Source: Prochlorococcus sp. AG-402-N23 (GTDB lineage Bacteria > Cyanobacteriota > Cyanobacteriia > PCC-6307 > Cyanobiaceae). Taken from it: a stretch of 32,581 nt of DNA. How positions within the stretch are numbered: the stretch's first letter is position 1; each line of letters begins with the position of its first letter. Made by a program: the position numbers and the translations under genes. Below the pieces are notes generated by a model. The model was not told where the DNA came from and made no database searches. It saw only the letters and a list, made by a program, of their open reading frames with translations. Location: the NCBI GenBank assembly GCA_003216355.1, contig QCIX01000011.1:1-32581 (forward strand), given 5' to 3'. Below, piece by piece: positions 16,913 through 25,754 of this stretch.

Positions 16913-17920
16913 GTGAGTCAGATTGAATCATTAAATCAAATTGAGGAAAAACTAAATAATCTTTCTCTAACGGCAAAAAATAATATAAGTAATGCTAGTA
17001 CTCATGAAGAACTGGATCAATTAAGAGTTTCCTTGCTAGGAAAAAAAGGGGATTTATCAATTATCTTGAAAAGAATGGGTCAATTATCTGCTACTGATAG
17101 ACCAATTGTTGGCCAGAAGTCAAATTTAATAAAGATAAATTTGCAGGAATTAATAACTGAAAGAAAAAATCAACTAAATAGTGAAGCTTTAGACAAAAAG
17201 ATTAAAACAGAAAAAATTGATGTAACTATCCCTTCAATTGGAACGCCTCCTGGGAATAAACATCCTTTAATGTCAACTCAAGATGAAATAATTGATATTT
17301 TTTGTGGTTTAGGATACTCAGTTGAAAGTGGCCCTGAAATAGAAACTGATTTTTATAATTTTGAGTCTCTTAATATACCCAAAAATCATCCGGCGAGAGA
17401 TATGCAGGATACTTTTTACTTAGATGAAAATCGACTTTTAAGGACTCATACTTCTCCTGTTCAGATAAGATACTTAGAGAAAAATCCTCCCCCAGTAAGA
17501 ATTATTGCTCCGGGGAGAGTATATAGGAGAGATGCAGTAGATGCTACTCATTCCCCTGTATTTAATCAGGTTGAGGTTTTATGTGTCGATCAAAATATTA
17601 ATTTTAGTCATTTAAGAGGAACAGTTCTTACATTTTTAAAGACCTTTTTTGGAGATATTCCTGTAAGATTTAGAGCTAGTTATTTCCCATTTACTGAACC
17701 TTCAGCAGAAGTAGACGTCCAGTGGAAAGGTAAATGGTTAGAAGTAATGGGCTGCGGAATGGTAGATCCAAAGGTTTTAGAAAAATTAGGAATAGATTCT
17801 GAGAAATGGACTGGTTTTGCAGCAGGATTAGGAGTTGAGAGATTTTGTATGGTGAGACATCAGATCGACGACATCAGAAAATTTTATACAAATGATATTA
17901 GATTCTTAGAACAGTTCTAA
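16913..17920 (+). CDS. pheS: Phenylalanine-tRNA ligase alpha subunit
   Basis: The 335-residue class II synthetase subunit charges tRNA-Phe with PheT in an alpha2-beta2 complex. An N-terminal coiled-coil tRNA-binding arm (about residues 1-90) precedes the catalytic core: [51 protein letters not shown], motif 2 [32 protein letters not shown], and motif 3 [20 protein letters not shown]. The C-terminus FLEQF is typical. Translation starts at GTG 16913 (GTG-AGT-CAG); the gene begins as the family does, and there is no better in-frame ATG. It is divergent from surE. Confidence 0.96.
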   Translation: MSQIESLNQIEEKLNNLSLTAKNNISNASTHEELDQLRVSLLGKKGDLSIILKRMGQLSATDRPIVGQKSNLIKINLQELITERKNQLNSEALDKKIKTEKIDVTIPSIGTPPGNKHPLMSTQDEIIDIFCGLGYSVESGPEIETDFYNFESLNIPKNHPARDMQDTFYLDENRLLRTHTSPVQIRYLEKNPPPVRIIAPGRVYRRDAVDATHSPVFNQVEVLCVDQNINFSHLRGTVLTFLKTFFGDIPVRFRASYFPFTEPSAEVDVQWKGKWLEVMGCGMVDPKVLEKLGIDSEKWTGFAAGLGVERFCMVRHQIDDIRKFYTNDIRFLEQF

Positions 17921-17978
17921 TAGTATTTAATTCTTAAATTAGGTTTGTCCATCAAATTAGTTTAAGATAGTCCTAGTT

Positions 17979-18899
17979 TTGATTTTTGGATTGGTACGTA
18001 AAGCAGGACTTATCGTTAATGATGGCAAGGAACTAGCTGTTCAAACTGCAACTTCTGTTCAAAAAAAATTGGAAAAATCTAATTTTGAAGTTGTAAGAGT
18101 TAGTAGCTCTGGAGGAATGGTTGGTTTCGCAAATCCTGATCAACATGTTCGCCCTTTGGGATATACGAATTGTGTTCCCGAGGGGTTTGATTCATCAATG
18201 GAATTTGCAATCGTTCTTGGCGGAGATGGGACTGTGCTTTCTGCTGCAAGGCAAACGGCACCTGCTAAACTTCCAATTCTTACAATAAATACTGGTCATT
18301 TAGGATTTCTTGCGGAAGCTTATTTATCTAACCTAGATGAGGCTTTAGATAAAATAATTGCTGGAAATTGGGAGATTGAAGAAAGAACTTGCTTTATCAT
18401 TAGTGTAATGAGGAACGAACAGAGGAGATGGGAGTCTCTTTGCCTTAATGAGATGGCTCTTCATAGAGAACCTCTAACAAGTATGTGTCACTTTGAGATT
18501 TCTATAGGACGACATGCTCCTGTGGATATTTCAGCTGACGGAGTAATTTTATCTACTCCAACTGGTTCTACTGCATATTCCTTGAGTGCTGGAGGACCAG
18601 TTATTACACCTGATTGTCCAGTAGTTCAATTAACTCCAATTGCGCCACATTCGTTGGCATCAAGGGCACTGGTTTTTAATGATTCAGAGCCTGTAACTGT
18701 TTTTCCCGCAACGCCTGAAAGATTAGTAATGGTTGTTGATGGCAATGCTGGTTGTTATGTTTGGCCTGAAGATAGGGTTTTAATAAGAAAAAGTAAACAC
18801 TCTGTGAAGTTTATAAGACTTGAGGATCATGAATTCTTCCAAGTTTTAAGAAATAAACTTGGTTGGGGGTTGCCACATGTGGCTAAACCTGACAAATAA
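17979..18899 (+). CDS. nadK: NAD kinase
   Basis: The roughly 306-residue enzyme phosphorylates NAD to NADP. It shows the GLIVNDGK N-terminal strand, the family hallmark [20 protein letters not shown] (GGDG near residues 78-81), [21 protein letters not shown], the [22 protein letters not shown] nucleotide site, and the C-terminal [13 protein letters not shown] segment. Two TTG codons, at 17979 and 17991, could start it and no in-frame ATG lies nearby. The second would give [12 protein letters not shown], closer to typical NadK N-termini, so the start is uncertain by four codons. It follows pheS by 58 bp and converges on cobL with a 13-bp gap. Confidence 0.95.
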   Translation: MIFGLVRKAGLIVNDGKELAVQTATSVQKKLEKSNFEVVRVSSSGGMVGFANPDQHVRPLGYTNCVPEGFDSSMEFAIVLGGDGTVLSAARQTAPAKLPILTINTGHLGFLAEAYLSNLDEALDKIIAGNWEIEERTCFIISVMRNEQRRWESLCLNEMALHREPLTSMCHFEISIGRHAPVDISADGVILSTPTGSTAYSLSAGGPVITPDCPVVQLTPIAPHSLASRALVFNDSEPVTVFPATPERLVMVVDGNAGCYVWPEDRVLIRKSKHSVKFIRLEDHEFFQVLRNKLGWGLPHVAKPDK

Positions 18900-18912
18900 C
18901 AATTATTTAAAT

Positions 18913-20187
18913 TTATTTTTTCCCTTTTAATATGAAAACAGGATTATTTGGTTCTAATCTCAATCCCTCAGCGATACTTAAGCTTTTATAGGTTTGAATT
19001 AAATTTAAATGTGTTTTGAAATTTTTATCTTCTAATTCCTCTTTTAACTCTTTAATAGTTTGAATGTCAATTATTGGGATAACGATAATATCTCCAATTC
19101 TCATGCCCTTAGCTAGGATATTAATAATTTGAAATTTAGTCTTAGTATCACATCCTCCAATTACTAATCTATTAGGTTTTTCAAAAGAACTTAAATTTCC
19201 TGAGTTCAAGGTTTTAATTATGTCTTCCTCAAAAATAAATTTTGGTTTAACTCCAAGCCTTTTTGAGTTTTCTAGTATTAATGCTTTTGATCCAATCCTT
19301 TTATCGATACAAAACAAATCTAAACTAGGCCTTAATTTTAATGCCTCTAAACCAATTGATCCACAACCTGCTCCAATATCCCAAATCACACCATTTTTCG
19401 GGAGCTCTAAATCAGCTAAGATTTGAACGCGAACCTCTCTTTTAGTTAATAAATTTGGTCTATCATCAAAAGTTTTAAAAATACTGTCATTGATACCGAA
19501 AAGAGGGATATGATTATTTGAAAAAATTTTCTTTGTTTTTGTAAGAACTACAATGTTCAAACTTGATATATTAGATGGCAATGACTCTTTAAGATTTAAT
19601 TTGCGTATATTTTCATTGTCGAAGCCTATCTCTTCACAGAGCCAAAAATCATAGAAGTCAATCAGATTTAATTCTGATAAATGTCTCTTGATTATTTCTA
19701 AACTTTTGTTATTTGAATCTGTAATAATAGTTAAATTTGAAGGCCTTGCTTTAAGAGCCTCAACTAACTTAGTCGAATCTCTGCCGTGAATACTTACATT
19801 AACAGTATTTTGCCATGGGATCTTTAACTTACTAAATGCTAATTGAATGCAAGTATTTGAAGGGTAAAAACTTAATTCATCTTTTGAAAAATTTTCTAGT
19901 AATATTCTCCCAATTCCAAACCAAAGTGGATCTCCTCTCGAAATTAAAATAACATCATTTTTTTGAGATCTAAGCCAGTTAACAAGTTCGTTATTACTGT
20001 TGCTTGAAAAAAATGATTTCTTTTTTTCTAAACCACTTTCGCTCCATGATTTAATTTCTTCAAAATATGAATTGGGAACTGCAATATTTCCTGTCTTTAT
20101 AAATAGATCTTGTAATTTGATAGGTAAGTCTTTAAATAGATATGAATTAATACCTACCACATGTATTTTTCTATAAACTTTATTCAT
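18913..20187 (-). CDS. cobL: Precorrin-6Y C5,15-methyltransferase (decarboxylating) CobL (CbiE-CbiT fusion)
   Basis: The 424-residue protein acts in the corrin ring pathway of cobalamin, methylating C5 and C15 and decarboxylating the C12 acetate. The N-terminal CbiE half (about residues 1-210) has the tetrapyrrole methylase pattern KIHVVGINSY and VILISRGDPLWFGIGRIL. The C-terminal CbiT half (from about 245) has the Rossmann SAM site NGVIWDIGAGCGSIGLEAL, IDK, and PNRLVIGGCD. I chose the ATG at 20187; a TTG one codon upstream would add one residue. Some CbiE motifs look diverged but the frame is intact. It converges on nadK (13 bp) and is divergent from an 83-aa gene. Confidence 0.9.
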   Translation of the reverse strand: MNKVYRKIHVVGINSYLFKDLPIKLQDLFIKTGNIAVPNSYFEEIKSWSESGLEKKKSFFSSNSNNELVNWLRSQKNDVILISRGDPLWFGIGRILLENFSKDELSFYPSNTCIQLAFSKLKIPWQNTVNVSIHGRDSTKLVEALKARPSNLTIITDSNNKSLEIIKRHLSELNLIDFYDFWLCEEIGFDNENIRKLNLKESLPSNISSLNIVVLTKTKKIFSNNHIPLFGINDSIFKTFDDRPNLLTKREVRVQILADLELPKNGVIWDIGAGCGSIGLEALKLRPSLDLFCIDKRIGSKALILENSKRLGVKPKFIFEEDIIKTLNSGNLSSFEKPNRLVIGGCDTKTKFQIINILAKGMRIGDIIVIPIIDIQTIKELKEELEDKNFKTHLNLIQTYKSLSIAEGLRLEPNNPVFILKGKK

Positions 20188-20253
20188 CAATATTTAATGA
20201 AAAGGAACTAAAAAGTTTGAATGTTTTATTAAATTATCTTATTATTGTTCGAG

Positions 20254-20265
20254 TTACTATAGTAA
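20254..20265. promoter_or_regulatory. Perfect 12-bp palindrome in the divergent cobL/83-aa gene gap
   Basis: TTACTATAGTAA is its own reverse complement and lies five bases before the TTG start of the forward gene. It includes TATAGT, a possible -10 for a leaderless or near-leaderless transcript. It could be an operator, a promoter, or chance in AT-rich DNA. Confidence 0.35.
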
Positions 20266-20270
20266 ATTAA

Positions 20271-20522
20271 TTGTCTGAAAGAAGAAAGAGATTACATGAT
20301 TTATTATTAACTCTAATCAATAAAGATAGCGAATTTGAGTTTATTGAAGAAGACTCTGACGATTTAACATCTAGCTATTCTGAAAAAGACATTTTGAATT
20401 TATCTCGAGTTATAGAAAAAAATCGTAAAATAATTAAAAGATATCAAGCTATTGTAAGAACAGCTGTAACCCTAGACGCCTTGATGGATTCTGAAAATGA
20501 AGAAAATTACAAAATCAATTAA
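20271..20522 (+). CDS. Hypothetical protein, 83 aa
   Basis: I do not recognise a family. The product begins MSERRKRLHDLLLTLINKDS, then has an acidic patch (EFEFIEEDSDDL), then a basic helical stretch (LSRVIEKNRKIIKRYQAIVR) and a short C-terminus. It is soluble and looks like a small all-helical protein. The start must be TTG at 20271: no upstream in-frame start is visible and the next Met is near the C-terminus. It overlaps the following DUF3122 gene by 26 bp, which implies coupled translation and supports it being a true gene. It is divergent from cobL. Confidence 0.7.
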   Translation: MSERRKRLHDLLLTLINKDSEFEFIEEDSDDLTSSYSEKDILNLSRVIEKNRKIIKRYQAIVRTAVTLDALMDSENEENYKIN

Positions 20523-20997
20523 AAATATTTTTTTAAAAGGAATATTACCTTTGCTTTTACTGTTATCCTTTATTTTTAATCCATTAAAAGTATCTGCAGA
20601 AGTTGCAGAAACAGAAATAAACGGGGAATTAATGATTGCTAGTATTGAGTTTTTAAGGGACTTAGACTTTGAAACTTGGCAATTAGTGGCTTATAAATCA
20701 CCACTTTTTGAAGATAAATTGATCCTGAGAGTAATAGGATATCCAGGAAATCTTAGAATTGATCATCCCACTGACTTAAGGGTTGAATCAGGGAGAAAAC
20801 AGTGGCTTTTAGATGACAAAACATTACTTAATGTTGAATTAGCAAATGATGGAAGACAAGCTGCTGCAGAATTTGATCTTGATGTATTGATCAGAAATTT
20901 AGATAAAAATAGACCACTAAGATTATCTTTGCAAGGAGTTTTTTCTGAGTTACCGGTTCCTCCTTTTGTTGTTAAAGAGTGGAGTTCAATAAACTGA
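20497..20997 (+). CDS. DUF3122 family exported protein
   Basis: The 166-residue protein has a typical signal peptide: basic MKKITKSIKNIFLKG, hydrophobic ILPLLLLLSFIF, and a cleavage-like VSA followed by EVAE near residue 35. The mature part (IASIEFLRDLDFETWQLVAYKSP, LRVIGYPGNLRIDHPTDLRV, then EFDLDVLIRNLDKNRPLRLSL, ending PPFVVKEWSSI) matches the cyanobacterial DUF3122 family as I remember it, of unknown function and probably located in the thylakoid lumen or periplasm. It overlaps the 83-aa gene by 26 bp and is followed closely by ribD. Confidence 0.82.
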   Translation: MKKITKSIKNIFLKGILPLLLLLSFIFNPLKVSAEVAETEINGELMIASIEFLRDLDFETWQLVAYKSPLFEDKLILRVIGYPGNLRIDHPTDLRVESGRKQWLLDDKTLLNVELANDGRQAAAEFDLDVLIRNLDKNRPLRLSLQGVFSELPVPPFVVKEWSSIN

Positions 20998-21012
20998 ATT
21001 TGATTTTTGGAG

Positions 21013-22107
21013 ATGTCTGAAAAAAATGTAAGCCATATAAAATGGATGAAAAGAGCAATTTTTTTGGCTTCTTTAGGCAAAAATACAACGAGTCCAAACC
21101 CAAGGGTGGGGGCGGTGATACTTGATAAGAATGGAAGTCTTATTTCAGAAGGATTTCATTACAAGGCTGGCATGCCCCATGCTGAGGCAATGGCTTTTAA
21201 TAATTTAAAAAAAGATGCTAAAGGCGGATCAATGTATGTAAATCTTGAGCCTTGCTGCCACCATGGTAAAACACCTCCATGTGTAGATAAGGTTATATCC
21301 TCTGGGATAAAAAAGGTGTATATATCTATAGAAGACCCTGATAAAAGAGTCGCTGGTAAAGGTATTAAGCTGTTAAAAGAAGCTGGAATACAAGTTCACT
21401 TAGGATTATGTAAAAAAGAATCCTTAGATTTAAATAAAGATTTTATATACAGGAATATCACTCGTAAGTCATATGGGGTTCTTAAATTGGCAATGAGTCT
21501 AGATGGGAGAGTAGCCCTTAAGAATGGGAAAAGTAAGTGGATTACTAATGAACAATCAAGGTCAAGAGTTCATTCTTTTAGGGCGGAATTTGATGCAATA
21601 ATAATTGGTGGAAACACATTAAGGAAAGATAATCCACTTTTAACTTCTAGAGGCAAAACAAAACCAGAGCCTTTGCGAGTTGTTTTCACGCAAAGCTTAG
21701 ATCTTCCCTCAAAATCTAATCTTTGGGATTGTAAAAAAGCAAAAACTTTAGTTATTTATGATTCTTCTTCAGCAAATGAAAACTACCTTACAAGGATTCC
21801 GAAATGTGTTGAGGTTGAGAAGGTAGCATCAGATAATCCAGAGTTAATTTCAGAAATTCTTGCTAAAAGAGGGTGTAATAAAGTCCTTTGGGAATGTGGC
21901 CCTAGATTGGCTACTGCAGCTATCCGATCTAACTGTATTCAGGAGATTATTACCTTTATTGCTCCAAAAATTTTAGGCGGAGAAAATAGTATGAATCCTT
22001 TTGGTGATTTTGAATTTGAAGAAATGCATGAAATTATTAAATTAAGTGATTCACAAGTTAGTACGATAGGCAATGATATATGCGTTAAGAGTTCATTTAA
22101 AAATTAA
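21013..22107 (+). CDS. ribD: Bifunctional riboflavin biosynthesis protein RibD
   Basis: RibD deaminates the pyrimidine from GTP cyclohydrolase II and then reduces its ribosyl side chain. The N-terminal deaminase has the zinc site H56-A-E58 (MPHAEAMAF) and the PCC...C pair at C81 and C90 (EPCCHHGKTPPC). The C-terminal reductase begins near residue 148 with GVLKLAMSLDGRVALKNGKS and includes DAIIIGGNTLRKDNPLLTSR and WECGPRLATA. At 364 residues it is normal length. I chose the ATG at 21013; a TTG two codons upstream (21007) is possible, and the GGAG lies too close to 21013 to act as its Shine-Dalgarno. It is 15 bp after the DUF3122 gene. No FMN riboswitch is seen. Confidence 0.94.
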   Translation: MSEKNVSHIKWMKRAIFLASLGKNTTSPNPRVGAVILDKNGSLISEGFHYKAGMPHAEAMAFNNLKKDAKGGSMYVNLEPCCHHGKTPPCVDKVISSGIKKVYISIEDPDKRVAGKGIKLLKEAGIQVHLGLCKKESLDLNKDFIYRNITRKSYGVLKLAMSLDGRVALKNGKSKWITNEQSRSRVHSFRAEFDAIIIGGNTLRKDNPLLTSRGKTKPEPLRVVFTQSLDLPSKSNLWDCKKAKTLVIYDSSSANENYLTRIPKCVEVEKVASDNPELISEILAKRGCNKVLWECGPRLATAAIRSNCIQEIITFIAPKILGGENSMNPFGDFEFEEMHEIIKLSDSQVSTIGNDICVKSSFKN

Positions 22108-22134
22108 TTTTCAAAAATTTATATGGGTCAAAGT

Positions 22135-22144
22135 ACCGTACGGT
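22135..22144. promoter_or_regulatory. 10-bp perfect palindrome ACCGTACGGT upstream of ftsH
   Basis: The self-complementary ACCGTACGGT sits 75 bp before the ftsH ATG and is flanked by GGGT (5') and ACCC (3'). Its GC content is striking in this AT-rich gap. The wider sequence reads AGTAC, six bases, GTTCT, which resembles the cyanobacterial LexA box half-sites but with a longer spacer. It could be an operator or a leader hairpin. Confidence 0.4.
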
Positions 22145-22191
22145 TCTTACCCAAAAAAAACGATACAGATACGGAAACTCTTCGTTTAGTT

Positions 22192-22197
22192 TATAAT
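22192..22197 (+). promoter_or_regulatory. Candidate -10 element for ftsH
   Basis: A perfect TATAAT lies 22 bp before the ATG at 22220. No consensus -35 is seen at the usual distance (atacgg sits there). The palindrome at 22135 lies about 50 bp upstream, a plausible place for a regulator. Confidence 0.35.
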
Positions 22198-22219
22198 AAG
22201 TTCATGTTTGAAAACTACT

Positions 22220-24082
22220 ATGCCAATAAGACAAGACGATAATCAACCTAATAGACGATTTGGAATTGTAAATATCATTTTGATAGGTGTTGGTGCATTA
22301 CTTTTATTTAGTAGTCTTTTCCCTAATCAAAATATGCAAATTCCTAGGGTGCCTTACTCCCTTTTTATAGATCAGGTTAATGATGGGGAAGTTAGGCGTG
22401 CATATATCACTCAAGAACAAATAAGGTACGAGTTAAATGGAGCTGAAGAGGGCGCACCTTCTGTATTGGCAACTACCCCAATATTTGATATGGACCTTCC
22501 ACAAAGATTAGAAAGTAAAGGAGTGGAATTCGCTGCGGCTCCTCCAAAGAAACCTAATTTCTTCTCAACCATCTTGAGTTGGGTTGTTCCACCTTTGATT
22601 TTTATCCTTGTTTTACAATTCTTTGCTAGAAGAAGCATGGGAGGTGGAGGTGCACAAGGTGCTCTTAGTTTTACTAAAAGTAAAGCGAAGGTTTATGTAC
22701 CCGATGATGAATCAAAAGTAACATTTGCTGATGTAGCTGGAGTTGATGAAGCTAAGGACGAATTAACGGAAATAGTTGATTTTTTAAAAAAACCTGAGAG
22801 ATATACAGATATCGGTGCTCGAATTCCTAAAGGAGTTCTCCTAGTAGGACCCCCAGGAACGGGAAAAACTCTTCTTTCAAAAGCCGTTGCAGGAGAAGCT
22901 GAAGTTCCATTCTTTATTATTTCAGGATCTGAATTTGTTGAACTTTTTGTAGGTGCGGGTGCAGCAAGAGTGAGGGATTTATTTGAACAGGCTAAGAAAA
23001 AAGCACCTTGCATTATCTTTATTGACGAATTAGATGCTATTGGTAAAAGTCGTTCAGGTTCAATGGGAGTAGTTGGTGGTAATGATGAGAGAGAACAAAC
23101 GTTAAATCAGCTCCTCACCGAAATGGATGGATTTGCCTCAGCTGATAAGCCTGTTATAGTTCTTGCGGCTACTAACCAACCAGAAGTTCTTGATGCCGCT
23201 TTGCTAAGACCTGGAAGATTCGATAGACAAGTTTTAGTTGACAGGCCAGACTTATCTGGTAGGAAGACAATTCTTGAAATTTATACTAAAAAAGTCAAAT
23301 TGGCAGAATCTATTGACTTAAATTCTATAGCACAAGCAACGAGTGGTTTTGCAGGAGCTGATTTAGCAAACATGGTAAATGAAGCAGCTTTACTTGCTGC
23401 TAGAGCTAAAAGAAAAAGTGTGGAGCAACAAGATTTAAGTGAGGCTATTGAGAGAGTAGTCGCAGGCTTAGAGAAAAAAAGTAGAGTTCTTCAGGATGAT
23501 GAGAAGAAAGTTGTTGCTTACCACGAAGTTGGTCACGCGATAGTTGGTCATTTGATGCCCGGAGGATCCAAAGTTGCAAAGATTTCAATTGTACCTAGGG
23601 GTATGAGCGCTTTGGGCTATACACTTCAACTACCCACAGAAGAAAGATTCCTCAATTCAAAAGAAGAATTAAAAGGACAAATCGCAACTTTATTGGGTGG
23701 CAGATCAGCAGAAGAGGTTGTTTTTGGAAAAATTACTACTGGAGCTTCTAATGACTTACAAAGAGCTACCGATATAGCAGAACAAATGGTAGGTACTTTT
23801 GGAATGAGCGATATTCTTGGTCCACTTGCATACGACAAACAAGGAGGAGGTCAATTTTTAGGCAACGGTAACAACCCAAGAAGATCAGTTAGTGACGCTA
23901 CAGCACAGGCTATTGATAAGGAAGTAAGAGATTTAGTAGATGATGCGCATGAAACTGCATTAAATATTTTAAGGAATAACTTACCATTACTTGAATCAAT
24001 TTCTCAAAAAATTCTTGAAGAAGAAGTAATCGAGGGTGAGGATTTAAAAAGTTTGCTTGCAGAATCTAAAATGCCTACATAG
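22220..24082 (+). CDS. ftsH: ATP-dependent zinc metalloprotease FtsH
   Basis: The 620-residue membrane AAA protease degrades damaged membrane proteins; in cyanobacteria FtsH complexes are central to photosystem II D1 turnover. The N-terminal transmembrane segment is at about 14-33 ([20 protein letters not shown]), followed by a lumenal domain and a second transmembrane segment at about 116-136. The AAA module has Walker A GPPGTGKT (about 210-217), Walker [12 protein letters not shown], and the second region of homology [11 protein letters not shown]. The protease has the zinc motif HEVGH (H435-H439) and a downstream acidic ligand in the [13 protein letters not shown] segment. ATG 22220 is preferred; a TTG at 22208 would add four residues. 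Which paralogue it is cannot be settled from this copy alone. Confidence 0.96.
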   Translation: MPIRQDDNQPNRRFGIVNIILIGVGALLLFSSLFPNQNMQIPRVPYSLFIDQVNDGEVRRAYITQEQIRYELNGAEEGAPSVLATTPIFDMDLPQRLESKGVEFAAAPPKKPNFFSTILSWVVPPLIFILVLQFFARRSMGGGGAQGALSFTKSKAKVYVPDDESKVTFADVAGVDEAKDELTEIVDFLKKPERYTDIGARIPKGVLLVGPPGTGKTLLSKAVAGEAEVPFFIISGSEFVELFVGAGAARVRDLFEQAKKKAPCIIFIDELDAIGKSRSGSMGVVGGNDEREQTLNQLLTEMDGFASADKPVIVLAATNQPEVLDAALLRPGRFDRQVLVDRPDLSGRKTILEIYTKKVKLAESIDLNSIAQATSGFAGADLANMVNEAALLAARAKRKSVEQQDLSEAIERVVAGLEKKSRVLQDDEKKVVAYHEVGHAIVGHLMPGGSKVAKISIVPRGMSALGYTLQLPTEERFLNSKEELKGQIATLLGGRSAEEVVFGKITTGASNDLQRATDIAEQMVGTFGMSDILGPLAYDKQGGGQFLGNGNNPRRSVSDATAQAIDKEVRDLVDDAHETALNILRNNLPLLESISQKILEEEVIEGEDLKSLLAESKMPT

Positions 24083-24110
24083 TAGAATTTAGGTTTTCAA
24101 AGTCAAATCC

Positions 24111-25037
24111 ATGTTAAAACCAAGCAAACTTTCTAAGAAAAATTTTTTATCAAGCTTGGATATGACGACTGATGAATTTCTTCATCTTCTAAGGCTTGCA
24201 AATCATTTTAAAAATAAAGATCTAAATATTAAATACAAAGATAAAGTTTTGGGATTGATTTTTGATAAGTCATCTACAAGAACAAGAGTTAGTTTTCAAG
24301 TTGCAATGACAAGACTTGGTGGTACAACAATTGATTTGAATCCAATTACTTCACAAATTGGTCGAGGTGAGCCTATTAAAGATACAGCAAGAGTTCTAAG
24401 TAGATATTGTGATGTGCTAGCAATAAGAACTTTTGATCATTCAGATTTGGAGGAATATGCAAAGTGGTCTACCAAGCCTGTGATTAATGCTCTTACAGAT
24501 TTAGAACATCCATGTCAGGCTTTAGCAGATTTTATGACAATTAAAGAGGAATTCATTGATTTTAATAATATAGTTTTGACATTTATAGGTGATGGCAATA
24601 ATGTTGCTAACTCTCTTATTTTATGTGGAGCATTATTGGGTATTGAAGTAAGAATTGCATGTCCAAAAGGTTACGAACCAAGTTCTTTGGTTATTAATAA
24701 GGCATACGAAATATATAAAAATAAGAATCTATTAAAAGTAACGAATGATATAAATGATGCTGTTTCTGGAGCAAATGTTCTTTATACAGATGTCTGGTCA
24801 TCTATGGGTGAAGAGCATAAAAAGGAAAAGAAAGATAAAGACTTCAAGGATTTTACTATTAATAGACATTTGGTAAAAGAGGCTGATGAAAATGCAATTA
24901 TCCTTCATTGCCTTCCTGCTTATAGATCTAAAGAAATAACTGACGAAATGATGGAGAGTAAAAAAAGTAGAATTTTTGAGCAAGCCGAGAATAGAATGCA
25001 TGCTCAACAAGCACTTTTATCTTGTATTCTTTCGTGA
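24111..25037 (+). CDS. argF: Ornithine carbamoyltransferase
   Basis: The 308-residue enzyme makes citrulline from ornithine and carbamoyl phosphate in arginine synthesis. It carries the carbamoyl-phosphate motif SSTRTR (residues 54-59), LNPITSQIGRGEPIKDTARVL, HPCQALADF (133-141), the FIGDGNNVANSL hinge, DVWSSMGEE (227-235, the ornithine/SMG loop) and the catalytic HCLPAYR (266-272). Length is normal for the trimeric enzyme. It lies 28 bp after ftsH and 57 bp before lexA, all on the same strand. Confidence 0.96.
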   Translation: MLKPSKLSKKNFLSSLDMTTDEFLHLLRLANHFKNKDLNIKYKDKVLGLIFDKSSTRTRVSFQVAMTRLGGTTIDLNPITSQIGRGEPIKDTARVLSRYCDVLAIRTFDHSDLEEYAKWSTKPVINALTDLEHPCQALADFMTIKEEFIDFNNIVLTFIGDGNNVANSLILCGALLGIEVRIACPKGYEPSSLVINKAYEIYKNKNLLKVTNDINDAVSGANVLYTDVWSSMGEEHKKEKKDKDFKDFTINRHLVKEADENAIILHCLPAYRSKEITDEMMESKKSRIFEQAENRMHAQQALLSCILS

Positions 25038-25043
25038 ACTCTC

Positions 25044-25072
25044 TTGCAAATTGAATAAATAATAGGTACAAA
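25044..25072 (+). promoter_or_regulatory. Candidate lexA promoter
   Basis: TTGCAA (25044-25049), 17 bp, TACAAA (25067-25072): four of six matches in each hexamer with ideal spacing. The -10 overlaps the left arm of the inverted repeat at 25068, which is where a repressor would block initiation. Confidence 0.4.
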
Positions 25073-25091
25073 TGTATTAGAGTACATTTGT
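25068..25091. promoter_or_regulatory. Inverted repeat at the lexA start, candidate LexA operator
   Basis: Perfect 9-bp arms ACAAATGTA (25068-25076) and TACATTTGT (25083-25091) are separated by TTAGAG. The repeat ends three bases before the lexA ATG. Read as 14-mers, GGTACAAATGTATT and AGTACATTTGTTTC each differ at one position from the described cyanobacterial LexA box RGTACNNNDGTWCB. Autoregulation is an inference. Confidence 0.6.
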
Positions 25092-25094
25092 TTC

Positions 25095-25712
25095 ATGGAA
25101 AATTCTTCAGTACATAATCTTACTCAGGCTCAAAATGAGCTTTATGGTTGGATAAAAGATTATATGAAAAAATTTCAACATAGCCCATCTATTAGGCAGA
25201 TGATGCAAGGTATGGGTTTAAAATCTCCCGCACCAATTCAAAGTCGATTAAAGCATTTGCAAGAAAAGGGCTATATCTCATGGCAAGAAGGTAAAGCAAG
25301 AACGATGCAAATAGTTGATGATATTATTGAAGGAGTGCCAATTATGGGATCAGTGGCAGCTGGAGGCTTAATTGAAACTTTTTCTGATGTGCAAGAGAAT
25401 TTAGATATTTCTGATGTTTTAAAAAAGAAAAATGTTTTTGCGCTTACAGTAAATGGGGATTCAATGATAGATGCATGTATTGCAGATGGAGATATGGTTT
25501 TAATGGAGCCAATTACTGATTCATACTGCTTACGGAATGGAACTATTGTTAGTGCAATGGTTCCAGGTCTTGGAACGACACTAAAATATTTTTTTAAAAG
25601 GTGCGGGAAAATATATCTTGAAGCAGCAAATCCAGCTTATGAACCAATTGAGTTAGATTTAGATCAAGTTTCATTTCAGGGAAAACTTTTAGCTGTATGG
25701 AGAAAAGTTTAA
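25095..25712 (+). CDS. lexA: LexA repressor-like protein
   Basis: This 205-residue protein has the LexA architecture. An N-terminal winged helix (residues 9-70; LTQAQNELYGWIKDY, HSPSIRQMMQGMGLKSPAPI, wing near GYISWQEGKARTMQ) is joined to an S24 autoprotease domain. The self-cleavage bond lies in GSVAAGG (Ala89-Gly90). The catalytic serine is S123 in VNGDSMID and the general-base lysine is K164 in TTLKYF, so RecA-stimulated cleavage should be possible. Cyanobacterial LexA can regulate SOS genes or, in some strains, carbon metabolism; the intact cleavage site fits a DNA-damage role. It is the last core gene before the polysaccharide region. Confidence 0.95.
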   Translation: MENSSVHNLTQAQNELYGWIKDYMKKFQHSPSIRQMMQGMGLKSPAPIQSRLKHLQEKGYISWQEGKARTMQIVDDIIEGVPIMGSVAAGGLIETFSDVQENLDISDVLKKKNVFALTVNGDSMIDACIADGDMVLMEPITDSYCLRNGTIVSAMVPGLGTTLKYFFKRCGKIYLEAANPAYEPIELDLDQVSFQGKLLAVWRKV

Positions 25713-25754
25713 AAGAGAAAAAATAATACTGAATATAATTTTTTTGATATATTT

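Noticed and set aside
22411-23838. Three reverse ORFs (75, 106 and 70 aa) across ftsH
   Set aside because: They lie opposite highly conserved ftsH motifs and read as low-information Ser/Pro/Ala-rich shadows.
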